From Macquaria australasica (taxonomy: Eukaryota > Chordata > Actinopteri > Centrarchiformes > Percichthyidae), in contig SEMN01000094.1 in assembly GCA_005408345.1 (NCBI GenBank), positions 1 to 64,000 on the forward strand: DNA of 64,000 nucleotides, given 5' to 3'. Position 1 is the first letter of the stretch. The number at the start of each line of letters is the position of its first letter. The notes under the pieces were generated by a model, which did no database searches, was not told where the DNA came from, and was given only the letters and a program-made list of their open reading frames with translations. Position numbers and translations under genes: made by a program. Positions 43,961-57,229 of the stretch are shown piece by piece.

Positions 43961-44915
43961 ATGTCTTTTTCTCAGATGTGAAGAAACAATCTGTAGTCTT
44001 GGCTCCATGTTTCTGTTGGACAGGTCTATATGACACAGCGAGGACACAGGGATGTGTTTGGAGAGGCATCTGCAGGAGAATGGTGCAGAGAAATGATACC
44101 AAGTCATTTCATTCAAAGCCTTTTTTTCCCCTCTGATGCTTAGTCATTATTCAAATGTGCAAGCCGAGGGCGAATACACAATGTGGGCACAGCTTGGTTG
44201 AAACATCTACCACAACAATTACATCTCTTGATCCTTGGCAAACTAGTTTGTTGATTTTATCTGCACGTTGACCTTTAACGCTTCACTCGCAGTACAAAGC
44301 TACAAAAATGTATTTTTAATTCACTGCATTGCAGCCGCAGCAAACAGATGTTAATAAGGAACTTCGCTAACGCGTTTCATTAATTCAGAAACTTCTCTGT
44401 ACGACACGAGGAGCTTTCTCTCTACAGAAAAGTCAACTGCTACTCATTTATCTCACTGATACACAGAACTGATAAATAAGGACTGCTTTTATTTCTTCCC
44501 CACCATTTTCATCTCTGAGGCCGAGCGTGTGCTTCTGTCTGATCTTTGCAGCTCTCACAGATACAAGGATCAGATGGTTTTGAGATTTTTTTTGTGTGTG
44601 TCTGAGCTTCACTTCAGTTTCCAGTGTTGGGATTACCAGTCCCTTTTGAAATGAAAGATTGAATCACTTTCTTTGAAATGAATTCACAAAGCACTTTCTT
44701 AAAAGGTTCAAGACGTGTTTTCAGGAGGCAATCATGAATAAATAATCAGTGTTTATAGTAGCGTCGCTGTTGTGCAATATTTACGTAGCATGGTCCTGGT
44801 GTCAAAATAAAAGTCCTTGACAAATGTAATTTGTGATTCAAACTGCAATATTTAGCAGAATGCATTGAATAGTTATCCCTGGATCATGCAGGTGCTGTTA
44901 AAACAGTGCTGAATA
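43215..44915. other. Intergenic DNA with CA repeats
   Basis: (CA)n at 43711-43737, 43900-43915 and 43929-43954; otherwise no recognised feature. Confidence 0.45.
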
Positions 44916-44924
44916 ACAAAGTTC

Positions 44925-46111
44925 GGTAAGGCTTTAGATTACAGCCCGCAACGTACAGCGTAATTACTCCAGAGTTACAGTGTAATCTTTTGTACTTACA
45001 GTGTACCAGTACAGTACGTACCAAGTAGGTACAGGGGAACAGTTATAGAATAAGGGGGTAACAATTCGGGATTTTACAAAGAATTTATACTTTAGTTATT
45101 ATACCCTGTAGTTACCCTGTAACTAAATGTAACAAGAGAACTACTACAGCATGTCTAACTTACTCTGTAACTACAGAGAGCAATATCAGAAGAGTTTGTT
45201 TCGATTTAACTTGCCTCAAAACATGGAAGAATATTACATTAACTGCACACTTTGCTGTCAGAAGAGTATATATTAATATTAACCATAGCCTATATGATTC
45301 ATACCTGGTGTTTTATCTTGCTATATTTGTATTTATTTCCTGGGATGAAAGGAGGCCGTGCACAGAGCTGAGAAAAGGTAAGCTTGCACCTTGAGGAGCT
45401 GGAATGCTGGTCGAACATTATTGCCAGGTAGAAGACTTTCATCATTTTAATGACTTTAAAATTGCAAACGTGGTTACACATATGGTGGGTGAATTCTGTC
45501 CGCCGATGGCAGGCGGAGCCACAAGGCCATAAACGAGTGTCTAGTGCTGGTGAGGTGAACGACAGCTGAGGCAGTCTTCAGAGGCCGACAGTATCCATGA
45601 CAATACACTGTCCCCTGGACCTTTGTTCCAAAGTAAACGCACAATTATTTTAAGGACCCCAACATTATAAAGGAACAATGTAGTTCGCCTGTTGTTGGTA
45701 ATAAGGTCATTTTAAAATAAAATCCCATCAGATTTATTAAGTGATGCAGAAGTCATCACTCCATCTTCCCTGAAACGTCCAGAATTTTGCTCAGTTTTAT
45801 GTTCACACTGTACCCTATAATAATAGAATAGGTACCCAGTAGTTAAATAATAACTACAGTATACATTCTATCTAAATTTCTCCCAAACGTCCAGATTGTT
45901 AACTCAGTAGGTCGTAAATACTCTGTAATAACAGAATAGACTACAGTATAAATTCTTTGTAAAATCTTGAATTGTTACCCCCTTATTCTATAACTATTCC
46001 CCTGTACCTACTTGGTACGTACTGTACTGGTACACCGTAAATACAAAAGATTACACTGTAACTCTGGAGTAATTACGCTGTACGTTGCGGGCTGTAATCT
46101 AAAGCGTTACC
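44925..46111. mobile_element. Non-autonomous DNA transposon with about 175-bp TIRs and 8-bp TSD
   Basis: The left end GGTAAGGCTTTAGATTACAG and the right end (reverse complement GGTAACGCTTTAGATTACAG) continue as near-identical inverted repeats for about 175 bp. The element is flanked by a perfect 8-bp direct repeat CAAAGTTC at 44917-44924 and 46112-46119, so both borders are exact. An 8-bp duplication points to hAT or a similar superfamily. The 1187-bp element has no transposase; the small frame inside (45299-45481) is not one. Confidence 0.92.
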
Positions 46112-46685
46112 CAAAGTTCTTTAAAACATCACGACTGTCATGTTGTATCTACAGTGTGTGCACCTCAAGAGAAAAGAAGCAATAACTTCTCTGACAGCGT
46201 GTATATATGCTTAGATTTTACAAGATACTGTAATGCTTGTTAGGAGACACAATACTCAAGTGTAATCCAAGTGGGTGGGCAATAGTAGCTTTACTTTGTT
46301 TTTGAGCTCAATTTAGCCAGCATCTCATAGAGATTTAATCTTGTTATGGTGGCTGAGGCTGGCTGTCAAGAATTATTCTTAGATATGATAATCACTGCAG
46401 GCTCACACTGAAAGTTAATATGAAAAAAAAAGAAGTAAATCCTCATGAGAAATGGTCCAAGCTCAGGAATTATCTCAGGGGATTAATCAGGAAAATAAAG
46501 AAATAAAATGTACGGTACGCAGCTTGCAGAGAAACATCTCTATCTAAGTGAAATCTAAGAAATGGTCTATCATAGTATATTTTAATGGAAGATATGTGCA
46601 GAGTGCAACAGTTCACCTAATATTGAAACCAAAATAGTTGTCTCAAATATAGCGGCAAAGATAATATGAAGCTATCTTGAGATGA
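46112..46685. other. Intergenic DNA, nothing recognised
   Basis: AT-rich unique sequence between the TIR element and the next family-A copy. Confidence 0.4.
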
Positions 46686-46689
46686 ACAA

Positions 46690-47250
46690 GCCTAAGAGTC
46701 TACGCCATGCTAGCAGCTCTGTGAGGCTGTACCTGGGCACGGTGGTGCTTTGAGCTAAACATCAGCATGCTAATATGCTTATGTTTAGCGGGTAGAATGT
46801 TTACCGTATTAAGGCGCCGGTATACGTCATCAGAAGTGCTTGTCGAATGGTTGAATAGCTTCAGAAACCCCCTTTCCGACATGGGAAGTGCTGGGGCTGA
46901 CGTCCCACAATTTCTGTAACAAAAACAGACGATCTGATATTCACACAGAGAGAGAGAGAGCAGCGTTTAAACGTCTCTCTCAAGTTCACTTTTTGAATTC
47001 TTTACACAACTCAAAGTACAGGGGAGTTATTTGGTCAAAGTATCAGATAAATTAAAACTTTTGACCTTGATTGCGCTAGAGGAAAAGTCAGGGGATCACC
47101 AGTCAGGTAAGATTCATCCTCTGTGGACCATGAATGTCTGTATAAAAATTCATGCCAATGCACCCAATAGGGATATTTCAGTGTGGACCACAGTGATCGA
47201 CCGACTGATAGACTGACCACAGAGCCACAACGCTCGCATGACTAAAAATA
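46690..47250 (-). repeat. Dispersed teleost repeat family A, copy 3 (interrupted)
   Basis: Its left part (GAGTCTACGCCATGCTAGC to TTTAGCGGGTAGAATG) and right part (GGATCACC, TTCATCCTCTGTGGACCATG, CCACAACGCTCGCATGACT) match copies 1 and 2 in reverse orientation. Unrelated sequence from about 46812 to 47030, starting AGGCGCCGGTATACG, separates them and may be another, younger insertion. Confidence 0.7.
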
Positions 47251-47254
47251 AAGG

Positions 47255-48775
47255 AAAAACATTTTTGTAAATATTGCTTTATCTTGCATCAGTCTCCTCA
47301 TACTGATTGCTCATTGTAGATCAGATCCACTTGGTATACAGTATTCAAATAGATGACTTTTTCCTGTATTTTGGCTGCAAAGTACTTGGAATTGAAACTC
47401 TGCCAAGTTCACCATTATTTAGACCAGAGTATTATTTAGTCCAGAGTAAATATAGCTCAGATCCTCTCCCGCTGCCCCTCCATCTCTGGCTTTCTCAGTG
47501 TTTTTTCTCCCCTCTCTCTCCAACTGATTTGGCCTGTAGTTGTTGCAGGTCTGCGTGAGTGAATAGACCCTCGCCTCGTCAATAAAGCAATCATTAGAAG
47601 CAGATTGAGTTTGTGCTTGTGTACTGACAGCACATTGGATGGGGTGAATGGAGAAGGAAGAGAAGGACGATGAGATGGCGAGATTCGATATTTTGATGCG
47701 TGTCGGCTGAATCTGTCTCAACCAATTTAAGTGATGGGAAACACTCATATTGTCTTTTTTAACACACACATAGAAGCTGATGTATCTTATTTTAAAGCAC
47801 AGACATGCTCATATATAATCAGAGATGTACACATCTGATTTATATATGAGTTCTCAAGTTCTCAAGTAAATACATTCTTTCTCCTCTGTCTTTCCTTACT
47901 GTTCAGCCCTCTTCTTTTACACTAACACAAAATGTATCTCCAGGAGCAGTTAGAATTTAAACAAAACAAGATCAGACAATGATCAGATTTTGCAGCTCCA
48001 TCAGTAGCCTCTTCCTCTTCCGCCCATCCTTCTTTGTGCTTCTGTCTGAGCTGTGAGTCCCCGGGGTGAGACTTGGTCAGTGATCAGCTGTGATTTCGCC
48101 ATGTATGAAATGCAATCAGTCCCAATTCTCTGTGCTCTCTCTGGCTCTCTAACAGGGAGCCAGCAACACTTCATCCTCTGAAGCCCATAGTTAAAGGACA
48201 GCAGAGCAGACAGAGCCAGAAAAAAAAAATAAAAAACAGGGATTCAAGAGAAGTTTGGAAAAGTTAGACAACCAGTGTGTTTGTATGGGTGCTGTGTTGC
48301 TGCTCCTATTTACAGAACCATCATGCTTGTAACACGACATATAGCCTTAGTGAAGGACTGCTCTCCTCCTAGCTGTGAGTTAACTGCTACACTGCTCACA
48401 AACAGTCATAGAGTGTAAATATGGAACTAAAATGGCAATTTCTCTAAACTGTAAAGTCTGTCACTTGAAAGTTGTTATGTTACTATCCAGTAAAATATGA
48501 CTTCTTGTCTTCTGTAGTTTTCATTAGCCTCCAACATACTTATATACTACGAAATAGGGCCGTAGCTAAGGTTTTTAGAAATACTGGGGTCATGAGTCAA
48601 AATATCCCCTACCCCAGCTGCTTATTATAAGTAACTGTTCAAATATGAATTATTTAATAGTTTATTTATGTCTTTTAATTGGTCTAAAATTAGTCAGATA
48701 TATTTACTGTGGAAAATACTGGAATTGGCCTATAATATACCTACCATGTGTAGATGTTTCTGTACAATGTAAACT
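47255..48775. other. Intergenic DNA, nothing coding recognised
   Basis: Unique AT-rich DNA. Overlapping short frames near 47307-47769 have no domain signature. Confidence 0.4.
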
Positions 48776-48779
48776 CCCC

Positions 48780-49085
48780 AGCTAAAGCAGCTAAATGCTC
48801 CACATTGTTCACCAGCTAGCCGGTAACTTTGTCTGTCTGCCATTTGGTGCTGGGCAGGTATAGCGTACAGTGGGTTTCTCAGTGCTTTTTTGCTGAACAG
48901 AGCGGTGACACTCGATAAAAAAGTTGCAGACCTTAAACAATGAGCTGAAAGATGCTACATAGCTGAGGAGAACTGCAGAGCTGAGTGATAATTGTCTGTG
49001 GGTTTATCACTACGAGCGACACCTTTCACGTTATTTGATCTGTTGCTAATATAAAAATATTGAGTGCAGCAGCTTTAAAGCTCCT
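48780..49085. repeat. Dispersed repeat family E, copy 2
   Basis: It contains CTAAATGCTCCACATTGTTC, CCATTTGGTGCTGGGCAGG, AATGAGCTGAAAGATGCTAC and GTTTATCACTACGAGCGACA. The last part matches copy 1 at 26740-26790. I recognise this as a common fish repeat; the ends are indistinct. Confidence 0.6.
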
Positions 49086-49089
49086 CTAA

Positions 49090-51420
49090 GGCTTTGGGGG
49101 GAAAGCATTTAATCATGCAGTGTGGTGAAACATATATCGCAAATCACATTGAAAATCAACTTGCATGGATGTATAGTGTATGTAAAATATAAAATGTGAC
49201 ATTGACGCTTTAATAAAATGTTGGACACTGTAGCAGAGTAGAGCCTGTAGCTGTTGTTCTGCTGGCTTTCTAAACACTCATAGTCCGAGTGTATTTAACC
49301 TCGTTCAGGTCACGTAACAAATCTGACTGATTCCTCAGAGTCGGTGAACCAGCCTTAAGAGGAAAGTTGTAATAGTTGTAATGTATTATTCATGGACATA
49401 CATCCTAAAAAGTTATGCTGGAAAATGTTTCATACAGGAGATAGCTGTATTTCTTACAAATGATTTCCCCCCTTTTTGGTGCATCTGCCACGTTAAATCA
49501 TAGGAAATGAATGCTTATAACTGTGACTGATAAATTCAGGTTGACTTTTATTGTGTCCCTCAGGTTTTCTGTTTCTTTAATGCCAACAAAAGCATATTAT
49601 ACAGGACAGAAAGTGTAGAAAGTGTATGTAACTGTGTAAAGTGTATCTCTGCCACTTGTGTTACTATGATGCAACATAGCATGTCTAAGTCAATGATATG
49701 TATCCAATATCAGTGTTTGGACTTATACCATTTCTCCCCATCGCCTCCCTTTCATGTTCCATTTAACGTGAATCCAATTTTCACACTTGTGTACAGCTAT
49801 CTTGTGCACATGAATAATGTGTCCCCTCAAACTAAGTAATGTATGTCTTTGTGGATGTAATGGGCTTTAGGGAGAACACGTCCAGCACACAACAATGATC
49901 CAGAGTGGAGACATACATTTGACATGTTCGTTTATTACCTTTTATGATTCATGCTATCCGTTCTGCAGTGTGAGCAGGGAAGCTGGGCACATCTGTTTGT
50001 GAAGCACTACTAGCCTATGGGGCACGCTGCTTTATCTCTTGTCGTCGGGTTTGCAGGGGATTCTGAAAACCACGTGCATGTTTATTGTCATGGATACCGT
50101 GGATGATGTGTGCAGTTCGGATTGGGACCGACTCGCAGAGCACAAAGGGGAAGAAGAAGAGCAAGAGCAAGAACATGACAGAAATGATTAATTTCAATAC
50201 AGCATTATCTTTCTTTTTTCATTTTTATGCTATGTTTTATCATATTTCTTTTATTTTAATATCATGTAACAATCCCTGGCCCTATAATACACATAGCAGC
50301 TACACAGAACCCATTTCACAATGATGTACTATCCTGAGTAACATGGTATGGTGGAAAACATCAGGCTACGTTGATACAGATCTACAAGACCATGTGGCGA
50401 GCAGCACCATTCACTTACCACCTAATCTAAAAATGCTGGCTGGAAGTACGCATTTGTCAATGGTTTTATCAAGTAGGCACATTCCCTCGCCAATATTTCA
50501 TTGAGATATGACCAAGACACCAACAGCAGGCTCAGTTAAAACGTTGTGGCGTCCCAGAAACAGCCCCCTCTCTTCAGTAATCACATACACTGCCCTACAC
50601 TTTGACTTAAAGCTTGTTCACACAAAACTCAATAATTTCTGAAGTCACTACTGGCCTCAACAACAGGCTAATTGGATGGCTGACCCTGCTGATTGAAAAA
50701 GCCCACTCAGCAGTTTAAAAACCAAATTCCATCAGCAAGTACAAAGCTTAACTAAGAGCTGTCAGCTGTCAGTAATTTACAGATGAGTGATGAATTAAAG
50801 GAAAAACTTGATAAGTTGTTCCACCATGAGCCCCCAGAACGGCTTTATTGCTCCCTGCCGTAGATAATCAAAGTCTGTTGAACTCTACTGGATGGATGAA
50901 CAGCATTCTCCCAAAAGATGTTCACTCACTTGGTTTGTTTTGATGATGGTGGTAGAGAGCTCTGTGTAACACGTTGCTCCAAAATGTCCCGTAAGTGTAG
51001 GGAGACCATAACATATGATTCAGATCATTTTCATACTCCTCAAACCATTCAGTGAACCCTTGTGCCCTGCATGAAAGCATTTGTTTTGTTTCTCAATTCA
51101 TTTATACAGGTTTTTCATTTGATTCGTCACTCATGTGTAGGTCACATAGTGGGAAGTGGTTTCATTATCAATCCACCAGAGCAGCGTCCCTAAGACATAC
51201 GTTCATTTTGGACAATTCTGCACGTCACAATTTACATCCAATGCCAATGCAGGAACTACCAGTTAGTAGTGTGCCCTATATGTTGCGAGGGGGAAATGGG
51301 GGACAAAGGAGTCATGTTGGTGGATGGGGCGAGTAGCACATGAGGTTGTCATGCAGGAGACTGGAGATCATGTTCTGTCACCAACCTGCAATAAATGTTT
51401 GTCTGTTTATTAACCGTAAG
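49090..51420. other. Intergenic DNA, nothing coding recognised
   Basis: No repeat with clear ends and no supported exon. The 94-codon frame at 51052-51336 has no recognised motif. Confidence 0.35.
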
Positions 51421-51427
51421 CACAATC

Positions 51428-51934
<507 letters not shown>

Positions 51935-51939
51935 CAATC

Positions 51940-53600
51940 TTTCTCTGACCTTAATGATACTGAAGTTGCCATGCACAGATATTGTAGAAAGTACTTTTTT
52001 TTCTTTTTAAGTGTTGGCATTGGACATTAAACATTTTCACTTAACGTAATCTGGGGTTTTGCAGAGTCGTTCAATATTGGCTTTCTTGTCTGGTAATAGG
52101 GTTCAATCCACATTATGCAGCTGACAGTTAAAGAGCCACTACAGTGATTTAGCAGCGCACTTCATAAAGTTGGCAGATAGAAGTGGCAGATGAAAAAAAT
52201 AATCGTCAAAATCGAAGTAGTGGAAGCTGAGATGCCCTATACCGAAGTGTAGGCCAAGCTTCTAAACACTCCAAACACTGGGTCTTACATTACCCATAAT
52301 GCAACTCAATAGTGTCTTTCCTTAGACCTTCCTTGCCTAATATGCTCACGTCTTTCAAACTTCAGGCCCCCCATTTGTAACTCAGGCTTTCTGCTAAAAA
52401 TTGCAAGCCCAAGCTGAGATGAAAAAAATTACCCCGATGACATCATTAGGGTTATTCTTTCACTTTCAAAAGATCCACAGAGGACATTATAAAACTCTGA
52501 AATGAGTAAACTGATCCTTTAATCGACATAATGGCAAAAAGTGTCCAGCATATGAACACAAAACATCCAGTAATTAACATCCAGTTGCCATTAAGATGCA
52601 AAAAAATATATCTGCAAATATTCCCTACAGTATCTATGCACCTCACATTCCAGGTAGATCTTTTTGCTCCAGTCAGATTTTTCACAGGCATCTCATTAGC
52701 TCCCATCACTGCTGTATCAGCTAGTGGAGATGACTTTGCAACAATCCAATCTCATCACACAACACTGTAGCCTTCAGACCCTGCTGCTCCAGTTGTACTC
52801 AGTATTGCAAAGAATTTACTTTTATATAGCTTGTCTACTGTGTCTTTTCATGGTATTGTGAGCTTCAGAAAATATACGGTCTGCTGCACTTCTGACCACA
52901 ACAACAACAACAAGGCTGGCTTTAAGGTGGTGCTCACTATTTCCTGTAGGATTATCAGCCCCCCCCCCCTCCAAATCTACCTCTGTCTGCCCTCTGCCCA
53001 GCCTGGAGTTTACATAGAACAAAGAGCCTCAAAATGCTTACAGTACTGTTTTGGTTCTTGCCTGTTTTAACATTAACAGCAGCCATAAACTGACCTTGTC
53101 TCAAATACATACAATTGACAGCGATTTTTAAAAAAGAAACTGACATCAATTGTCTGTAATGTGAATGTCACTTCAATTAACGACTGATGCATGTTCTTGT
53201 ACATTTTAGGAGACTTTTTAAAGAACTCAAACATGGCAAATTCCCAAACGATTTGGACTGACAGAGAACTGATCTGCAGGGGGAAAAGCATTTGTGCTCT
53301 GGTCAGCTGTCTGACATCTGTTCTTTTGAGCGCGCTGGCTGGTGAATAGTGTCACTGCAAGGCTTTATGTTGCTTCCTCCATCTGGAAAAATATCAGAGT
53401 CGGACACATCTTAACTGATGGCACCATTGCACTCACCAGTTTCTGTAACTGTTGTTCTCTGGCCGCACTCTATGGCCTTGATGCCCGTTTAATTGGCAGA
53501 GATGCCCTGTGCTATGAAGTTTTACTGAATTCAAACCACTGTGTTATCATTCTTTCAATTTTTATAAAGTAAGTTTGGGGGTTAGATTAATTTATGTGTA
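51940..53600. other. Intergenic DNA, nothing coding recognised
   Basis: AT-rich, with (AAC)n at 52900-52915 and a C run near 52962. Short frames on both strands lack domains. Confidence 0.35.
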
Positions 53601-53769
53601 ATTTAGATTCATTGCAATTTGACTTAGATCAGAAATGTAGCCATATGGCTGCTGCAGCTGTACGGCGCATTCACTACAGAATCTCCCCAGACATCACAAA
53701 TCCCCCTCTAACCCACTGTCAGAACACTGGGAATACCATGACACATCACAGACTGCAGGTATACTTCAT

Positions 53770-54500
53770 TTAATTTGGTTTCACTACATACCCCATAACT
53801 TTTTTGAACCAAATTTCTTCCTTTCCACACTTTCCACAGGTCATGCACTGACCCTGCTTTGTCTGAGAGATGAGCTTGGCACATCCTGCTGTTTCTCTAC
53901 CTGCTGATCTGTTTTTTTTTTTTTTCAAGGCTATCTTTCTTATCCTAAACAGATTTCTTTCTGACTCCATCAAGTTTGCTGTATGCAGAGCTTTAAGCCT
54001 CCACACTCTTTATTGCATCTGTCCTGCAATATCCCTGTGTATGACTGTGCCAACAAGTTTTTCTCTACACTTCGATGAGTCTTAAGATTGTGTCAGCTTG
54101 TATTTCAAAGTCGCAACATACTGTACCACCTTCCTAAGCTTTTTGTTTTTTTTAACTGTGGTATTGCAGGATTAGTTTTCTCATCTTTGGAAAAACCTTC
54201 CTTGCCATTCCCCCCCGAGAAGCTCTTGTATTACTCATCGTGACATTCATTGTAGCCAAAACGAGGTCATCAAATCATTAAATTTCTTCAGTAAGCTGTG
54301 GATCTAGGATGCGACAGTAGTCACATTGTCTGCATATGCGCGGGTCGTCCCTGCGGGCTTCCTCTACCTACACAACCATCAAATCAATTTGATGGCCTAA
54401 TGATTACTTCTAGTACCATAGAGAAAGCATGAGGGGATATTGCGCACCCTGCTTTGATGCCTACTACACTCTGTTGTAGTGAAGCACATTTGATTATGCT
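53770..54500 (-). mobile_element. Decayed non-LTR retrotransposon (reverse transcriptase fragment)
   Basis: On the minus strand, about 54370-54475 reads VVGIKAGCAISPHAFSMVLE and then VIIRPSN before a stop. The G-I-x-x-G-C-x-I-S-P block is the RT signature, and the continuation fits R4/NeSL-type LINEs of fishes. Downstream on the same strand the frame is broken by several stops and shifts, and the 79-codon frame at 53770-54006 (K/R-rich with CMTCGKCGKEE) may be part of the same element. It is not functional. Confidence 0.65.
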
Positions 54501-55700
54501 AAACACATCCTCTGACCACATTTTTTTAATGATGTTTGGAACTTGAAAAGCCTCCTGCAAATGTTATTTGGAATCACACTGAATGCATTAGCAGGGTGGG
54601 CTCACTGAATTTCAAGCACAATTATACAAGTGTACTCAAAGAAACAAGAACAACCTGATACCTTAGCTTTTTGTGTCAATTAATACATGGTATTCCTTTT
54701 GACAGCCTCTGCAGCACTACACCAAAAATGGTGGTTTTAGTTTGGTAAGGACTGCTATGGAAATAAGTGATTTTATCTTTTAGTGTTTTTATCCTGTGTT
54801 ATTATTCATTTTTATGCATAACACTTTGTTTTATATGCTGACTGGAGTTTATTTTATTTTGTTTAATTTAGTGTTTTTGCATATCCATGTTTAATGTCGG
54901 ATTGTGTTTTTTTGTTTGTTTGTTTGTTTGTATACTTGGCAAATATTTGAAAAAACATGTTATGTATTGGTTGTTTTATGAAAGAATAAAACCAAACCAA
55001 ACCAATGAAAATACATCTTTCTGTATTCCAGGATTTAGCAATAAACAGATTCATCCATGCTAACTCAAAGGGCTCCACCAAAATACCTTTATGCAGCCAG
55101 GAGGAGCTGGGTCTTTAAGCTACGCACATCTTACTATATTATTTACTTTTTTCCACTTGTAAGGAGTGATTTTGGGGTAAGAGTGTCTGCTGGTCGGTAA
55201 CAAAATGCTACCACCCAATCTTTTATCTCTGTGCATATATTAAATACTCTTGTAGCCCCTGCTTTTTGTTGCTTTCAGGCTGTCACTTATCTTCCTTTGC
55301 CTAAATGAATGTTAAAAGATCCTAGTAGAATGCTAACATACCTAAAAAGCATTAAACACAAGCACAAAGCTTGCGTGAGGAACCTTCTATACTGTATAAC
55401 AATGAAAGTGCTAACTTTTGTAGCCAGTCTGCTGAGAAAAAATGTACATTTTTATGATGAAAGTAAGAGTAGATAATTGAGGAAAACTGTGAAAGTTACA
55501 TTTTGATCCTTTAAGTCCTACTTTCAAGAATGTCGAAGAATGTTCTTGTTACTTTAATATTACACTCTAGCAATGTGTGAATTTCCAGAAACTGTAAATA
55601 AATTCAGCAGTTTTGGTATTTAAAGAGTCCACCTCTGGCTAACCTGAAAATACCATATTCTCTTTGACAAGCGTCTATTGGCACGTGTGAGCCATTTGAG

Positions 55701-55772
<72 letters not shown>

Positions 55773-56315
55773 GTCAGCATTTTCTTGCAACCTGTGCACA
55801 AAGCAGCAGGTGATTTCCAACACCTGGCACCAGTTGAAGCCAGAGGGCAGCCACGCTGCTGGCCCTCCATGTGCTCTGCACAAGCATCCAAAGGCCCTGA
55901 CCACCAGCACACACATACACACTTTGTTCCAGCTGGGCAGCACCAGGTGTATATGAACAATCACTAAAGCTGCCAGACGGAGTGGGGTTAGATTGGATCT
56001 ATACCAGCTGTCAGACTGACAGTTGCCCCCAACATAGAGATCACCAACACTCAGGACTGCTGCACGAGGGAGTCCCGCTGCTTCTGCACTCACTAGCCTT
56101 CTTTCAATCACACGCTCCTCAAATCTTTTTCCACTTACACTCTTTACCACCATGGTTTTGCTTTGTCTATGGGCACTAACCCACCACGCTGAACTCAAAG
56201 AACAAGCACAAAGAAATGCTGATCAATCACTTTGCACAGTCACACTTCAGTCAATGGTCAGCTTATCACTTTACCTTGTGAAAGTTAACAGCTAGCCATT
56301 TTTTCCCTGGCTCGA
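54500..56315. other. Intergenic DNA with a long GT repeat
   Basis: TTTG/TTTGT simple repeat at 54908-54930 and (GT)n at 55703-55770. The overlapping frames over the latter are artefacts. Confidence 0.4.
55703..55770. repeat. (GT)n microsatellite
   Basis: Uninterrupted GT run of about 34 units. Confidence 0.97.
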
Positions 56316-56317
56316 AG

Positions 56318-56428
56318 GTCTAAGGACAGAGGGTGTAGTATGCTGTACAGATTTTAGAGCCCCTTGAGGCAAATTTGTTATTTGTGATATTGGGCTATTT
56401 ACATAAAATTGGCTTGACTTAACAAGTA
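56318..56428 (+). repeat. LINE 3'-tail-like repeat fragment
   Basis: GGTCTAAGGACAGAGGGTGT, ATGCTGTACAGATTTTAGAG and GTGATATTGGGCTATTTACA followed by TAAAATTGGCTTGACTT are the closing phrases of a frequent fish LINE/SINE tail. It is 5'-truncated. Confidence 0.55.
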
Positions 56429-56936
56429 CCAAAGGTGCTGGACACACCAGAAAACTATGGCCAATGTTCAACCACAGATGCTCAACGATTTGCCCAAATG
56501 TGACTGTCAGCTTCATGTGCCAAGGTGCCATCTCCTTCTGGACCATGTTATTTACTTAACTCCTTACTTCCTCTCTTCTTCCCTGTACTCAGTGCTTTCT
56601 TAGTGTCCAGCTCTATGATTTCATTTGACCAAGTCACCAAGATGGCTTACAGTTTTAATAACATGAGGAACTTTCTGAGAATGTATTTCTTTACTTGATT
56701 TACTGTACCTTTTCTCTATGCCTCATTTCTGTCTTAACCTTGCTTTCCCCCTATACTTTCTTTATTCTCACCCCCATCTTTGTTCTTCTCGCTCTGTCAG
56801 TTGCTGGGTTTGATGGGCCAGGTCTTGCCCGAGGCCCCTACACACTAATATCAATCTAGTTATTAATAACACAGATGATGGAGATGTGCTAGGAGGAGAA
56901 ATTGATTATCCTCCCCCTCTCACCTCTCTCTGTCAG

Positions 56937-57028
56937 TCTGTGATGAACCAACTGAAGCAGAACCAAAACAGTCTGGGAGAGTTTCAAAGGGACAGAAACA
57001 AACATGCAGAAGTGAACAAGTTTTTCAG
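56937..57028 (+). CDS. Exon-like open segment of unknown identity
   Basis: A 92-bp segment between a good acceptor (CTCTCTCTGTCAG) and a good donor (TTTTTCAG followed by GTATGC) is open and reads MNQLKQNQNSLGEFQRDRNK in the relevant frame. The frame stays open from about 56814 to the stop at 57047-57049. The composition is hydrophilic and coil-like. I do not recognise the peptide, and no partner exon is visible, so a chance ORF is the more likely explanation. Confidence 0.15.
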
Positions 57029-57043
57029 GTATGCTATATTTTG

Positions 57044-57218
57044 TTGGTAGCATCTCGCGAAAGAAAATTATGCGTTAACGCGACAGAAAATGAAAGCAGT
57101 GTGTCAAAAGAAGCAATGTGATCGGATTGGGAAGGAAGCAGTGAGTGTACAAAGAAAGTTGGTAGCATCTCGCGACAGAAAATGAAAGCAATGTGATCAA
57201 ATTGGGCGGGAAGCAGTC
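57044..57218. repeat. Imperfect tandem duplication (about 115-bp period)
   Basis: TTGGTAGCATCTCGCGA occurs at 57044-57060 and 57159-57175. Each is followed by CGCGACAGAAAATGAAAGCA and AGCAATGTGATC, with a gap in the second copy. Confidence 0.85.
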
Positions 57219-57229
57219 AGTATACGTGT

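Noticed and set aside
45299..45481. 60-codon ORF inside the 44925-46111 element, considered as a transposase remnant
   Set aside because: Too short, no catalytic motif, and the element looks non-autonomous.
53640..57040. sobp exons expected by mammalian synteny on the minus strand
   Set aside because: Looked for the FCS-type zinc-finger and proline-rich segments of SOBP in this and neighbouring regions and saw none; the gene is not recognisable in the window.
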